The translations under genes were made by a program, and so were the position numbers. Shown one piece after another: positions 6,772-14,715 of a DNA stretch of 22,499 nt. Positions within the stretch are counted from its first letter, which is position 1, and every line of letters begins with the position of its first letter. Where the stretch lies: assembly GCA_964614855.1 (NCBI GenBank), contig CAZTMX010000027.1, positions 1-22,499 of the forward strand. The letters are read 5' to 3'. The notes beneath the pieces were generated by a model. The model did not search any database and was not told where the DNA came from. It saw only the letters and a program-made list of their open reading frames with translations. The DNA is from CAWJHE01 sp964614855 (GTDB lineage Bacteria > Chloroflexota > Anaerolineae > Anaerolineales > UBA4823).

Positions 6772-7827
6772 TTACAGGCTCTTCGCCATCAATGCAGCCA
6801 GGTCGGCGGTACGAACGGAATAACCCCATTCGTTGTCGTACCAGGTCACAACCTTGAGCATCGTGCCTGCCTCTTTACCAAGCACCATGGTGAAGGGCAG
6901 ATCAACAGATGAAGAATGGGGGTCGCCCTTGAAATCAATGCTCACCAGGGGTTCATCGATTGCAGCCAGGATACCCTTCATGGGTCCGGCAGCTGCCGCA
7001 CGGAATTGCTGGCGCAGTTCGTCTGTGGTGGTCGCTTTTTCTACTTCAAGGGTCACATCAACCACGGAAACCGTTGAGGTGGGTACACGCAAAGCGTATC
7101 CGTCAATCTTGCCAGCCAATTCCGGGATGACCAGTTTCAGGGCTCTTGCAGCGCCAGTGGTGGTGGGGATAATGCTCATCGCTGCAGCACGTGCACGCCG
7201 CAGGTCGCTGTGGGGCAGGTCGAGGATCTTCTGATCGTTGGTATAGGCATGGATCGTAGTCATAAACCCGCGCACAATCTTGTAGTTATCATTGACAACT
7301 TTGACAGCCGGGGCAAGGCAGTTGGTGGTGCAGGAGGCGTTGGAAACCACATGATGCTTCGCTGGATCGTATTTATCATCATTGACACCCAGAACGATGG
7401 TTAAATCTTCGCCTTCAGCCGGAGCCGAGATGATCACCTTCTTGGCGCCGCCTTTTGTGATGTGATTTTCAGCGCCTTTCACCATCTTACCTTTCTTGTT
7501 AACACCATCGGATTTGACAGTGAAAATACCGGTGCTCTCGACCACGATCTCCACACCCAGGTCTCCCCAGCGGATGTTTGCCGGGTCAGTTTCCTTGAAT
7601 GCGGTGACTTTCTTACCATCGATTACCAGGCCGTCTTCTGCAACGCTGACCTCACCTTCAAAACGACCGTAGTTTGAATCATACTTCAGCAGATGCGCCA
7701 TCGTCTTCAGATCACCAATGTCGTTGAAAGCGACAACTTCCAACTCGTTGGGATAGTAATCTCGTATGGCTTTCAATACCTGCCGGCCGATACGTCCAAA
7801 ACCATTGATACCCACTTTTACTGCCAT
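6772..7827 (-). CDS. gap: Glyceraldehyde-3-phosphate dehydrogenase, type I
   Basis: This 351-residue cytosolic enzyme oxidises glyceraldehyde 3-phosphate to 1,3-bisphosphoglycerate. The N-terminal Rossmann motif VGINGFGRIGRQ (4-15) binds NAD(P), SNASCTTNCLAP carries the catalytic Cys and TTIHAYTNDQ the helper His region, and the C-terminus has WYDNEWGYS. It is slightly longer than the usual 330-340; an insertion, KSDGVNKKGKMVKGAENH, precedes the catalytic Cys. The frame opens at 7872, but ATG 7827 with GGAGG 5 bases upstream fits the family N-terminus. It heads the gap-pgk-tpiA-protease operon, 111 bp downstream of yvcK. Confidence 0.97.
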   Translation of the reverse strand: MAVKVGINGFGRIGRQVLKAIRDYYPNELEVVAFNDIGDLKTMAHLLKYDSNYGRFEGEVSVAEDGLVIDGKKVTAFKETDPANIRWGDLGVEIVVESTGIFTVKSDGVNKKGKMVKGAENHITKGGAKKVIISAPAEGEDLTIVLGVNDDKYDPAKHHVVSNASCTTNCLAPAVKVVNDNYKIVRGFMTTIHAYTNDQKILDLPHSDLRRARAAAMSIIPTTTGAARALKLVIPELAGKIDGYALRVPTSTVSVVDVTLEVEKATTTDELRQQFRAAAAGPMKGILAAIDEPLVSIDFKGDPHSSSVDLPFTMVLGKEAGTMLKVVTWYDNEWGYSVRTADLAALMAKSL

Positions 7828-7862
7828 ATTAACCTCCATCGTTTCTAAAAACATGAATATTA

Positions 7863-7880
7863 AAAATCCCAAAGGATTTT
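7863..7880 (-). other. Small A/T-rich stem-loop in the yvcK-gap gap
   Basis: In the minus-strand transcript AAAATCC and GGATTTT (7-bp arms, 4-base loop) are followed by one further T and an A/T-rich stretch. It could be a weak terminator for yvcK or a 5' stabilising hairpin of gap. A possible -10, TATAAC (7889-7884), lies just upstream, which would put this stem at the very 5' end of a gap-specific RNA; no good -35 is spaced correctly for it (TTGCAA is 20 bp away). Evidence is weak. Confidence 0.3.
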
Positions 7881-7938
7881 GCTGTTATATCTAAGCGGTT
7901 GAATTCATATTGCAATCCGCCAGGTTTGTTCCAACCTT

Positions 7939-9273
7939 CTATTCTACCAAAGGTCCGGTTCTTTCGGAATACAAATCCATAATTACCTGGGCTAATTTTT
8001 GGGAATCGTGTCGCCAGGCGTGCAGCGCGTCTACCAAATCCGCCTGGTAGACAGGAAAGTCTCGGCTCAAGTTTTCTTCTGGCATCACCCAGGTCACACC
8101 GTCAGGCAGTGTGCCTTGCATCTGGTTATTTACAACCGCCAGGTCATAAAAGCCCTGCCCCAGGTGTTTTTCAAATACTCGTAAATGATCCCCGCAAGAG
8201 TAACCGTCTGTTTCACCTGGCTGGGTGGCAACGTTACAAATAAAAAGCTTCAATCCTCTGGTGGCGCGCACCGCTTCCGCCAGGTCGGGTACCAGCATAT
8301 TGGGTAATATGCTGGTAAACAGGCTGCCCGGACCGATCAAAACAATATCTGCATTGAGGATTGCCTGGATTGCTTCAGGAAAAGCCGGTGCATTACTGGG
8401 TTCCAGCCAGACCCTGCGAATACGTCCCTTGCTGAGTGGAATCTGGCTTTCTCCATTGACTCGCACTTCCACTTCTGTATTTGGCATTAAAATGTCAGCA
8501 GATAATTTCACATCATGCAGTGTGGATGGCAGTACCCGCCCCTGTACACCCATGACTCGACCAGACTCTGCAACAGCTTCTTCGAAGCTTCCTGTAATTT
8601 CTGACAAGGCGCTGATAAACAAATTTCCAAATGAGTGCCCTGATAGGTTGTTGTCGGCTATAGAAAACCGGTATTGAAATAATTGTCCAAGTAATGCTTC
8701 GTCGTTTGAGAGCGCTGCCAGGCAATTGCGCACATCTCCTGGAGGGGGGATACCCAGTTCTTTTCGGATGCGCCCCGAAGAACCACCGTCATCTGCCACA
8801 GTGACGATGGCGGTGATATTGTGCGAATACTCCTTTATACCTCGCAGCAAAGCCGCCAGGCCGTGACCTCCCCCGATAGCAACAATGCGCGGACCCTTTT
8901 CACGCTGTTTGTGCCTGCGCAGGGTATCGACAACGTGGCTTCCAGGCTGGATAAACGGCCGCATAATGGAATGGTTCAAAGCCCAAATCCCATAGGTGAC
9001 CATCCCCAGTCCTAGACCGCCAAAGATGATCGCCCGCAAGGGACGCGGCAGAAAACGCAAAGAAGCTGTCGAGAGCGCCGGTAACCACCAGGTTTCAGGT
9101 GCAGTGCGGTACACCTCCAGGATAACAATGCCCAAACCCACACCCAGCAAGGTTGTTCCCGCCAGGATAAGAAGCACCCAGCGTTTGACACCGATGCCCG
9201 GTATAAGCCATGTGAGTAATTGCTTCAGGTTTGATAATAAGCGAATACCGCGAGATTGCTTAGGGTTATTCAT
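7939..9273 (-). CDS. yvcK: YvcK/CofD-like gluconeogenesis factor with N-terminal membrane anchor
   Basis: A 444-residue protein. Residues about 128-430 form the YvcK domain: the Rossmann-like loop IVAIGGGHGLAALLRGI (130-146), TVADDGGSSGRIR (158-170), PPGDVRNCLAALS (177-189) and SGHSFGNLFI (211-220). In Bacillus and Listeria the family binds UDP-GlcNAc and is needed for gluconeogenic growth and cell-wall shape. Here, two hydrophobic spans (about 32-53 and 80-100) precede the domain, so it is probably held at the membrane with the domain in the cytosol; short Firmicutes forms lack this. Its place directly upstream of gap-pgk-tpiA fits a role linking carbon flux and wall synthesis. No ribosome site precedes ATG 9273, and the promoter lies close enough that the mRNA would have almost no leader. 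Confidence 0.9.
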   Translation of the reverse strand: MNNPKQSRGIRLLSNLKQLLTWLIPGIGVKRWVLLILAGTTLLGVGLGIVILEVYRTAPETWWLPALSTASLRFLPRPLRAIIFGGLGLGMVTYGIWALNHSIMRPFIQPGSHVVDTLRRHKQREKGPRIVAIGGGHGLAALLRGIKEYSHNITAIVTVADDGGSSGRIRKELGIPPPGDVRNCLAALSNDEALLGQLFQYRFSIADNNLSGHSFGNLFISALSEITGSFEEAVAESGRVMGVQGRVLPSTLHDVKLSADILMPNTEVEVRVNGESQIPLSKGRIRRVWLEPSNAPAFPEAIQAILNADIVLIGPGSLFTSILPNMLVPDLAEAVRATRGLKLFICNVATQPGETDGYSCGDHLRVFEKHLGQGFYDLAVVNNQMQGTLPDGVTWVMPEENLSRDFPVYQADLVDALHAWRHDSQKLAQVIMDLYSERTGPLVE

Positions 9274-9283
9274 ACAGCTTTAG

Positions 9284-9312
9284 ATAATAGCAGTCTTTAG
9301 TCTGCTAGTCAA
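9284..9312 (-). promoter_or_regulatory. Near-consensus sigma-70 promoter of yvcK
   Basis: On the minus strand TTGACT (9312-9307) and TATTAT (9289-9284) are separated by exactly 17 bp, each one mismatch from consensus. Only 10 bases lie between the -10 and the yvcK ATG, so the RNA should begin 0 to about 5 bases before the start codon. This is the best-formed promoter in the window. Confidence 0.8.
9288..9307. promoter_or_regulatory. Operator-like inverted repeat in the yvcK promoter spacer
   Basis: TAGCAG (9288-9293) and CTGCTA (9302-9307) are perfect 6-bp half-sites with an 8-bp centre, spanning from the edge of the -10 to the edge of the -35. AGTCT also recurs at 9292 and 9299, with AGTC at 9307. 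A dimeric repressor here would cover the promoter. The arms are short, so chance cannot be excluded. Confidence 0.4.
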
Positions 9313-9376
9313 CTTAATTTTCTCTGATGAAATGATTAAATTCTGGCGAGAGCGGACAGAAAAAATACCGGGCTTA

Positions 9377-9385
9377 TGCTATACT
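9377..9385 (+). promoter_or_regulatory. Extended -10 promoter of the ROK kinase gene, apparently leaderless
   Basis: TGCTATACT fits TGnTATACT, an extended -10 with one mismatch in the hexamer (9380-9385). Six bases separate it from the ATG at 9392, so the start of transcription should coincide with the start codon. No ribosome site and no clear -35 are visible. Confidence 0.6.
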
Positions 9386-9391
9386 TAGCTC

Positions 9392-10345
9392 ATGGGATAT
9401 TACCTTGCTGTTGATATTGGTGGGACACAATTGCGAGCGGCTCTTTTCACGCCAGATAGCCATGAGCCAAAGGTGATTTCTCGTTTCAAAACCCAAAACG
9501 TATCCAGGGATGACAAGGGTGATTCCCCTTTGGAGCGCTTGCAAGCATTAATTTCCTCTATCTGGCCAGAAGATGAAGAAGTGCTGGCTATTAGCGTAGC
9601 AGCTCCAGGCCCAACAAATCCCTACACGGGGGTGATCGTCGAAGCGCCAAATATCCCCGGCTGGGTCAACATCCCCTTGCGACAGATCTTGCAAGAACGT
9701 TTTCATACCCCCGTCTTTTTGGGGAACGATGCAAACCTGGCTGCACTGGGAGAGTGGAAATATGGCGCAGGTCAGGGCCATCACAACCTTCTGTATCTGA
9801 CAGTGAGTACTGGCATCGGTGGAGGAGTGATTATTGATGACCACTTGCTGGTGGGTGCTCACGGGCTAGCAGCAGAATTGGGTCATATCACAGTCATGCA
9901 AGATGGACCGCTCTGCGGGTGTGGTCAACGCGGTCACCTGGAAGCCCTGGCGTCTGGCACGGCTGTCGCCAATTGGGTGCAACAGGAGATCGCCCAGGGT
10001 GTGAGCACCTCCTTGGATCCTAATGAGAAAATCACCGCCAAATTGGTATCTAAACAAGCAAAAAAGGGGGACCGGTTGTGCATTGCTGCCTTGACCAGGG
10101 CCGGGTATTTTACGGGGCAGGCCATCGCCAATTACCTGCATATATTTAACCCCTCGATAGTTGTCCTGGGAGGCGGTGTTTCCCGCAGCGGGGATATTTT
10201 CTTAGACCCCCTGAAAAAATCACTTAAAGAGAACTTGATGGACAAACATTATCTGGATCGGTTTGAGCTGGCAATTGCCGCCCTTGGAGACGAAGTCGGA
10301 CTGATTGGCGCACTGGTATTGTGCCAGACCGAATTTCACCGCTAA
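9392..10345 (+). CDS. ROK-family sugar kinase, probable glucokinase
   Basis: A 317-residue cytosolic kinase. The ATP phosphate-binding loop AVDIGGTQLRAAL (6-18), GNDANLAALGEW (111-122) with catalytic base D113, STGIGGGVI (139-147) and AAELGHITV (160-168) with E162 and H165 are standard ROK features. The zinc site is GHITVMQDGPLCGCGQRGHLE: H165, C175 and C177 are kept, while the usual third Cys is H182. That gives HCCH instead of HCCC, which can still bind zinc. No DNA-binding domain is present, so it is a kinase rather than a repressor. It is divergent from yvcK and 18 bp ahead of recJ. Sugar specificity (glucose, GlcNAc, fructose or mannose) cannot be fixed from sequence alone. Confidence 0.9.
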   Translation: MGYYLAVDIGGTQLRAALFTPDSHEPKVISRFKTQNVSRDDKGDSPLERLQALISSIWPEDEEVLAISVAAPGPTNPYTGVIVEAPNIPGWVNIPLRQILQERFHTPVFLGNDANLAALGEWKYGAGQGHHNLLYLTVSTGIGGGVIIDDHLLVGAHGLAAELGHITVMQDGPLCGCGQRGHLEALASGTAVANWVQQEIAQGVSTSLDPNEKITAKLVSKQAKKGDRLCIAALTRAGYFTGQAIANYLHIFNPSIVVLGGGVSRSGDIFLDPLKKSLKENLMDKHYLDRFELAIAALGDEVGLIGALVLCQTEFHR

Positions 10346-10363
10346 ACACTTTTTTTATTCAAC

Positions 10364-12079
10364 ATGTTACTTCCCGCACAAAAACGTTGGCTGGTAGCCA
10401 AACCTATCCCCCTTGAATATCAAACCAGCCTGACTGGCTTTTCCCCTGTCCTGCAACAAATCCTATACAACCGCGGTTACACTTCATTTGAGGCCGCGAC
10501 AAGCTTTTTGCACGCTGAGACCCCAGCGGGATGCGAGCCTGAAAATCTTCTAGGCATGTCCGAGGCAGTGGAGCGAATTGCCTTTGCTCTAAGCCGCGGA
10601 CAGCGCATTGCAATTTATGGAGATTATGACGTAGACGGCGTTACAGCTACCGCCTTGCTAACTTTAGTGCTTCAAGCCCTTGGCGCTGAAGTTGAGGGGT
10701 ATATTCCAAACCGTTTTGAAGAAGGGTATGGACTGAACATCGAAGCGCTAAAGACGCTTTATGAACGAGGCACGCGCCTGGTGATCACGGTTGATTGCGG
10801 TATACGATCGCCAGAGGAAGCCGCTTTTGCCCAAGAATTGGGGTTGGATCTCATCATCACCGACCATCACCAACCCTCTGATGAGCTTCCTCCTGCCCTG
10901 GCTATCATCAACCCCAAGCAAATTGAGGATAATTACCCTGATAAAGACCTTGCTGGAGTAGGTATCGCCTACAAGCTCGCTTGCGCACTCCTCACAAAGT
11001 ACCAATCAACCGTAACTAGCCAGCCTGACTGCCAGGAATACCTGGACCTGGTGGCATTGGGTACCGTGGCAGATATTGCCCCGCTGGTAGGTGAAAACAG
11101 GGCCCTGGTGCGAACAGGTCTGCGCATCTTAAACCAACAGAAAAGACAGGGGATTCATTCATTACTTGGCGCCTCGGGCATACAAAACAAGTCAATCAGT
11201 GCAGAAGACATCGGGTTTATCCTGGGTCCAAGGCTTAACGCTGCCGGCAGGTTAGATTCAGCACTGGCATCGCTTGAGTTATTGGTTTCGCAAGATGTAT
11301 CCAGCACCGGTTATCTTTCTCAATTATTAAACGATCAAAACCGAGAACGCCAGCAGATCACCCGAGAAATTCAGGCGCATGCTGAGCAAATTGCCCTGGC
11401 CCAAGAACCGGAACCTCTGCTGCTCTTTGCATCAGACCCCAACTTCAATCCCGGGATTGTCGGGCTGGCAGCCTCGAAATTATTGGAGAAATATTACCGC
11501 CCTGCCATCGTGGCCCATCAAGGGGATGAATTCACGCGCGGTTCATGCCGCAGCATTTCAGAGTTTCATATTACACAAGCGCTTGATGAATGCGCGGATA
11601 TCCTTGTGCATCACGGGGGACATGCAGCCGCGGCTGGTTTCACAATCCGAAATGAAAACCTGCCGGAATTGATAGACCGCTTAAAGATTATAGCCGCTGA
11701 GCAATTAGGTGGGAAAAACCTGCGTCCAGGGATTGCCGGTGATGTTGAGCTACCGCTTGCAGAACTGAAACCTGAAATCCTGGCGGACCTGGCAAACCTG
11801 CAACCCACAGGGCACAAAAACCCCATGGCTACCTTTGTCAGCCGCCATCTTACGGTGCGCAGAAAACGCGCCCTGGGTCAGGAGAGCGCCCACCTGAAGT
11901 TGACAGTATCCGACGGTCAGATCACTTATGACGCCATTGCTTTCCGCCAGGGGCATCTTGTAGAGAGCCTGCCAGCTACAATCGACATGCTGTACACATT
12001 TGAGATCAACGAGTACAACGGAAGAGTGTCTCTGCAACTTAATGTAAAAGACTTGAAACCAAGCGGTACGCCTGACTAA
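10364..12079 (+). CDS. recJ: Single-stranded-DNA-specific 5'-3' exonuclease RecJ
   Basis: A 571-residue protein of typical length, acting in recombination repair and mismatch repair. The DHH domain shows YGDYDVDGVTATALL (85-99; D87, D89 and D91 bind metal), VDCGIRS, and TDHHQPSDELPPA (166-178; D167-H168-H169). The DHHA1 domain carries HHGGHAAAAGFTI (416-428), the metal and nucleotide region. The C-terminal OB-like domain (about 440-571) follows. It lies 18 bp after the kinase gene, in the same direction, with no visible ribosome site in the T-rich spacer, so it is probably co-transcribed. Its link to the kinase is likely positional only. It converges with the glycosyltransferase gene, with 15 bp between the stops. 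Confidence 0.95.
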   Translation: MLLPAQKRWLVAKPIPLEYQTSLTGFSPVLQQILYNRGYTSFEAATSFLHAETPAGCEPENLLGMSEAVERIAFALSRGQRIAIYGDYDVDGVTATALLTLVLQALGAEVEGYIPNRFEEGYGLNIEALKTLYERGTRLVITVDCGIRSPEEAAFAQELGLDLIITDHHQPSDELPPALAIINPKQIEDNYPDKDLAGVGIAYKLACALLTKYQSTVTSQPDCQEYLDLVALGTVADIAPLVGENRALVRTGLRILNQQKRQGIHSLLGASGIQNKSISAEDIGFILGPRLNAAGRLDSALASLELLVSQDVSSTGYLSQLLNDQNRERQQITREIQAHAEQIALAQEPEPLLLFASDPNFNPGIVGLAASKLLEKYYRPAIVAHQGDEFTRGSCRSISEFHITQALDECADILVHHGGHAAAAGFTIRNENLPELIDRLKIIAAEQLGGKNLRPGIAGDVELPLAELKPEILADLANLQPTGHKNPMATFVSRHLTVRRKRALGQESAHLKLTVSDGQITYDAIAFRQGHLVESLPATIDMLYTFEINEYNGRVSLQLNVKDLKPSGTPD

Positions 12080-12094
12080 CCCCCGGCGGCTTAT

Positions 12095-12778
12095 TCAGTC
12101 CACAAAGCGATATTTAATTAGCGTCCACACCGCAATAAAGGCATCTCGGATTTTTATCTTTTTCCCTTCGCTGTAATCGCGCGGAGCGAAACGGATGGGC
12201 ACTTCATAAATGTTTATCCGTTTTTTCAAGATTTTTGCGGTGAATTCGGGTTCAAAGTCAAAACCCCTGGCGTGAATTTTAATATCCTGGACGACTTCTT
12301 TACGAAATACCTTGTACCCTGTTTCCATGTCCGTCAGGATGGTGTTATAGAGAATGTTTGTCATCAAGGTCAGCAGTTTGTTGGCTACCATATGCCAAAA
12401 CATCGCTGTACGGCGCGGACCGCCTAAGAAGCGCGATCCGTACACGACCTCAGCCAATTCTTCTTCAATCGGCTGCAGCAAGGCAGGGTAATCGCGTGGA
12501 TCATATTCCAGGTCTGCATCCTGGATAAGCAGCACGTCTCCCCCGGCTTGTTGGATGCCGGTGACCACAGCTGCACCCTTACCCTGGTTACGCTCGTGTA
12601 AGATTACCCGCAAATTATCATTACCATCCAGGTTTTTCAGGATATTTCGGGTGTTATCCACCGATCCATCATCCACAACCACAATCTCATCCACAAGACC
12701 GGTTGCCTGGACCTTGGCCAGAATTTTTTCAATTGTTTTTTCTTCATTATAGGTGGGTATGATTACAGAAAGTTTCAT
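12095..12778 (-). CDS. GT2-family glycosyltransferase, polyprenyl-phosphate mannose synthase (DPM1) type
   Basis: A 227-residue soluble GT-A enzyme. SVIIPTYNEEKTIEKIL (4-20) and VVDDGSVDNT (34-43, D36-D37) form the nucleotide-sugar site; QDADLEYDP (86-94) holds the D87-x-D89 metal motif; METGYKVFRKE is typical of the DPM1/DPG subclass. It lacks the C-terminal membrane spans found in longer homologues, and ends soon after ALIKYRF-like sequence. It probably loads mannose or glucose from GDP- or UDP-sugar on undecaprenyl phosphate, which could feed GT-C enzymes such as the one at the left edge. No ribosome site; the TATAAT box lies 7 bases before ATG. Confidence 0.9.
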   Translation of the reverse strand: MKLSVIIPTYNEEKTIEKILAKVQATGLVDEIVVVDDGSVDNTRNILKNLDGNDNLRVILHERNQGKGAAVVTGIQQAGGDVLLIQDADLEYDPRDYPALLQPIEEELAEVVYGSRFLGGPRRTAMFWHMVANKLLTLMTNILYNTILTDMETGYKVFRKEVVQDIKIHARGFDFEPEFTAKILKKRINIYEVPIRFAPRDYSEGKKIKIRDAFIAVWTLIKYRFVD

Positions 12779-12785
12779 GGAAGAA

Positions 12786-12791
12786 ATTATA
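12786..12791 (-). promoter_or_regulatory. -10 box of the glycosyltransferase gene, apparently leaderless
   Basis: A perfect TATAAT on the minus strand is followed by seven bases (TTCTTCC) and then the ATG, so the predicted transcript begins at the start codon. No -35 box at the proper distance is evident and no ribosome site is present. Confidence 0.5.
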
Positions 12792-12837
12792 CTCGCAATT
12801 ATTGTCCCGGGCTGTTTTCAATGAGAAGGATAGGTTT

Positions 12838-12849
12838 AGATTATAATCT
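12838..12849 (+). promoter_or_regulatory. -10 box of the glycerophosphodiesterase gene inside a 12-bp palindrome
   Basis: AGATTATAATCT is a perfect palindrome and contains TATAAT on both strands (plus hexamer 12842-12847). On the plus strand a start near 12854 gives an 80-base leader. Only a poor -35 (TTCAAT, 19 bp upstream) is seen. The palindrome could also be a regulator half-site pair. Confidence 0.45.
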
Positions 12850-12933
12850 CTACCAGCAACCCAACTTTTGATCTGCGGCTGTTCTTTCGGTTAGTACACA
12901 TGACAACCTGCAGGAACGAAACGAGAAAACCTC

Positions 12934-13695
12934 ATGCTGCTTGATATCTCCCGTCCCATAATTTTTGCTCACCGCGGCTCGAGCGCTTATGCGCCTGAAA
13001 ATACCCTGGCAGCCTTTGAATTGGCGGTTCGCCAGGGGGCAGATGCAATCGAATTGGATACAAAACTCAGCGCAGATGGACAGGTAGTGGTGATCCACGA
13101 CCAGACTCTCGATAGGACTACCTCACAAAGCGGGCGAGTGCGTGATTTTACCCTTGCGGAAATCCGCAAGCTCGAGGCAGGCAGTCATTTTGACATCGCT
13201 TTTAAGGGAGAGCCCATCCCAACGCTGGAAGAGGTATTGGAAGCAGTAGGAAAACGCATATACATAAACATCGAAATCGCAAATTATGCCACCCTGACCG
13301 ACAAACTGCCTGTAAAGGTGGCTGAATTGGTCAAACGGCACAAAATGGAAGAGCGGGTCATTTTTTCTTCCTTCAACCCACTCGCGCTGCTGCGCACCCG
13401 GCACATTTTGCCAGAAGTACCCACCGGTTTGCTGGCCATCGCTGGCTCCTCGGGAAATTGGGCGCGCTCCTGGCCGGGCAGGTTGATCCACTACAAAAGC
13501 CTCCATCCAGAGCAACGCGATGTAACCCCAAATTTGGTCAAGCAAGCGCACCAGAAAGGGCATCCAGTATTTGTTTACACCGTTAACCGGGCAGATGAAA
13601 TGAAAATGTTATATGAGATGGGTGTAGATGGAATTTTTACAGATGACCCGGTGCTGGCGCAGCAAGTTCGCAAATCACATCTCGGTAAAGAATGA
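12934..13695 (+). CDS. Glycerophosphodiester phosphodiesterase (GDPD family)
   Basis: A 253-residue TIM-barrel enzyme hydrolysing glycerophosphodiesters to glycerol 3-phosphate and an alcohol. Catalytic residues are clear: H13 and R14 in FAHRGSSAYAPENT (11-24), metal ligands E22, E40 and D42 (AIELDTKLSADG), and H55-D56 in VIHDQTLDRTT (53-63). The C-terminal part has VFVYTVNRADEM and GVDGIFTDDP, the usual last-strand signature. There is no signal peptide, so it is cytosolic and probably recycles lipid head groups. Ribosome site is weak (GAGAAAACC). It heads a plus-strand run with the PLP enzyme (26 bp gap). Confidence 0.93.
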   Translation: MLLDISRPIIFAHRGSSAYAPENTLAAFELAVRQGADAIELDTKLSADGQVVVIHDQTLDRTTSQSGRVRDFTLAEIRKLEAGSHFDIAFKGEPIPTLEEVLEAVGKRIYINIEIANYATLTDKLPVKVAELVKRHKMEERVIFSSFNPLALLRTRHILPEVPTGLLAIAGSSGNWARSWPGRLIHYKSLHPEQRDVTPNLVKQAHQKGHPVFVYTVNRADEMKMLYEMGVDGIFTDDPVLAQQVRKSHLGKE

Positions 13696-13720
13696 TACAA
13701 GGTCTCTGAGAAAACCAGCT

Positions 13721-14692
13721 ATGTTCCCTTACTCTTGGCTTTTGGAAGCCCAGTCAATGATCGAGCCGTATATCCTGCACACACCTCTTACGTATGATGC
13801 AGACCTGGATATTTACCTGAAGTGGGAGAACCACCAGAGGACGGGTTCGTTTAAGCTGCGTGGAGCGTATCATAAAATCCTGGCGTTGCAGGATTGGGAG
13901 CGAGAGAGAGGCGTGGTAGCTGCTTCCGCCGGCAACCACGGCCAGGGTTTGGCTTATGCGGCAAAATCACAAAAAATCCCAGTGACAATTTTCTCTGCAG
14001 AAAACTCTGCCAGGAACAAAATCGAAGCCATGCGCTCGTACGGCGCACAGGTGATCCTTGTGCCAGGCGGCTACCATGAAGCAGAAGAAGCTGGGATAGC
14101 GTTTTCGCGCGAAACCCAAGCGACCTGGGTCTCACCGTACAATGACAGCCAGGTGATTGCTGGTCAGGGAACCATAGCCCTGGAGACATTGAAACAAAAC
14201 CCGGATACAAGAAATTTTGCCTGGATTGTGCCTGTCGGCGGTGGCGGGCTGATTTCAGGGGTTGGTGCTGGGATAAAATGCAACCCATCGGTTAAACCCG
14301 GTAGCAGCTTTCGTCTGGTTGGCGTGCAATCTGAAGCATCCGCTTTTATGCATGCATTATTTCACAGCGGGTCACAGGCAGGTGTGCGGGATGACCCCAG
14401 CCTGGCGGATGGTCTGACGGGCGCAGTGCAGGAAAGATCGATCACAACACCATTGGTCCAGGGGTTGGTCGATGATATGATATTGGTCAGCGAAGAAGAG
14501 ATAGCCAACGGCATCCGCTTCGCCTGGGAAAAATACAAAACGAAAATTGAAGGGTCAGCAGCAGTAACTATTGCGGCTGTGATTTCTGGTAAGATAACGC
14601 TGCGTCCTGCAGTGTTGATCATTACAGGCGCTAATATTGACAACCAGATTTTTGGCGATATTATGCAAACCAGATCAAACGTCTGGGATTAG
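13721..14692 (+). CDS. Threonine dehydratase-like PLP enzyme (fold type II)
   Basis: A 323-residue catabolic-type threonine or serine dehydratase or racemase relative. PLP lysine K45 sits in TGSFKLRGA (41-49); ASAGNHGQGLAYAA (68-81) binds the carboxylate; PVGGGGLISG (171-180) is the phosphate-binding loop; the end has LIITGANID. There is no C-terminal ACT-like regulatory domain, so it resembles short TdcB-type or serine racemase proteins, not biosynthetic IlvA. A longer frame opens at 13628 inside the upstream gene; ATG 13721, 26 bp after that gene's stop, matches family starts although its ribosome site is poor. The substrate is uncertain (Thr, Ser, or hydroxy-aspartate). Confidence 0.88.
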   Translation: MFPYSWLLEAQSMIEPYILHTPLTYDADLDIYLKWENHQRTGSFKLRGAYHKILALQDWERERGVVAASAGNHGQGLAYAAKSQKIPVTIFSAENSARNKIEAMRSYGAQVILVPGGYHEAEEAGIAFSRETQATWVSPYNDSQVIAGQGTIALETLKQNPDTRNFAWIVPVGGGGLISGVGAGIKCNPSVKPGSSFRLVGVQSEASAFMHALFHSGSQAGVRDDPSLADGLTGAVQERSITTPLVQGLVDDMILVSEEEIANGIRFAWEKYKTKIEGSAAVTIAAVISGKITLRPAVLIITGANIDNQIFGDIMQTRSNVWD

Positions 14693-14715
14693 AATAGGAT
14701 TCTCAACAGGCTAGC

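Noticed and set aside
12073..12097. Bidirectional terminator between recJ and the glycosyltransferase gene
   Set aside because: TGACTAA and TTATTCA form only an imperfect 7-bp pair with no convincing U-run; too weak to call.
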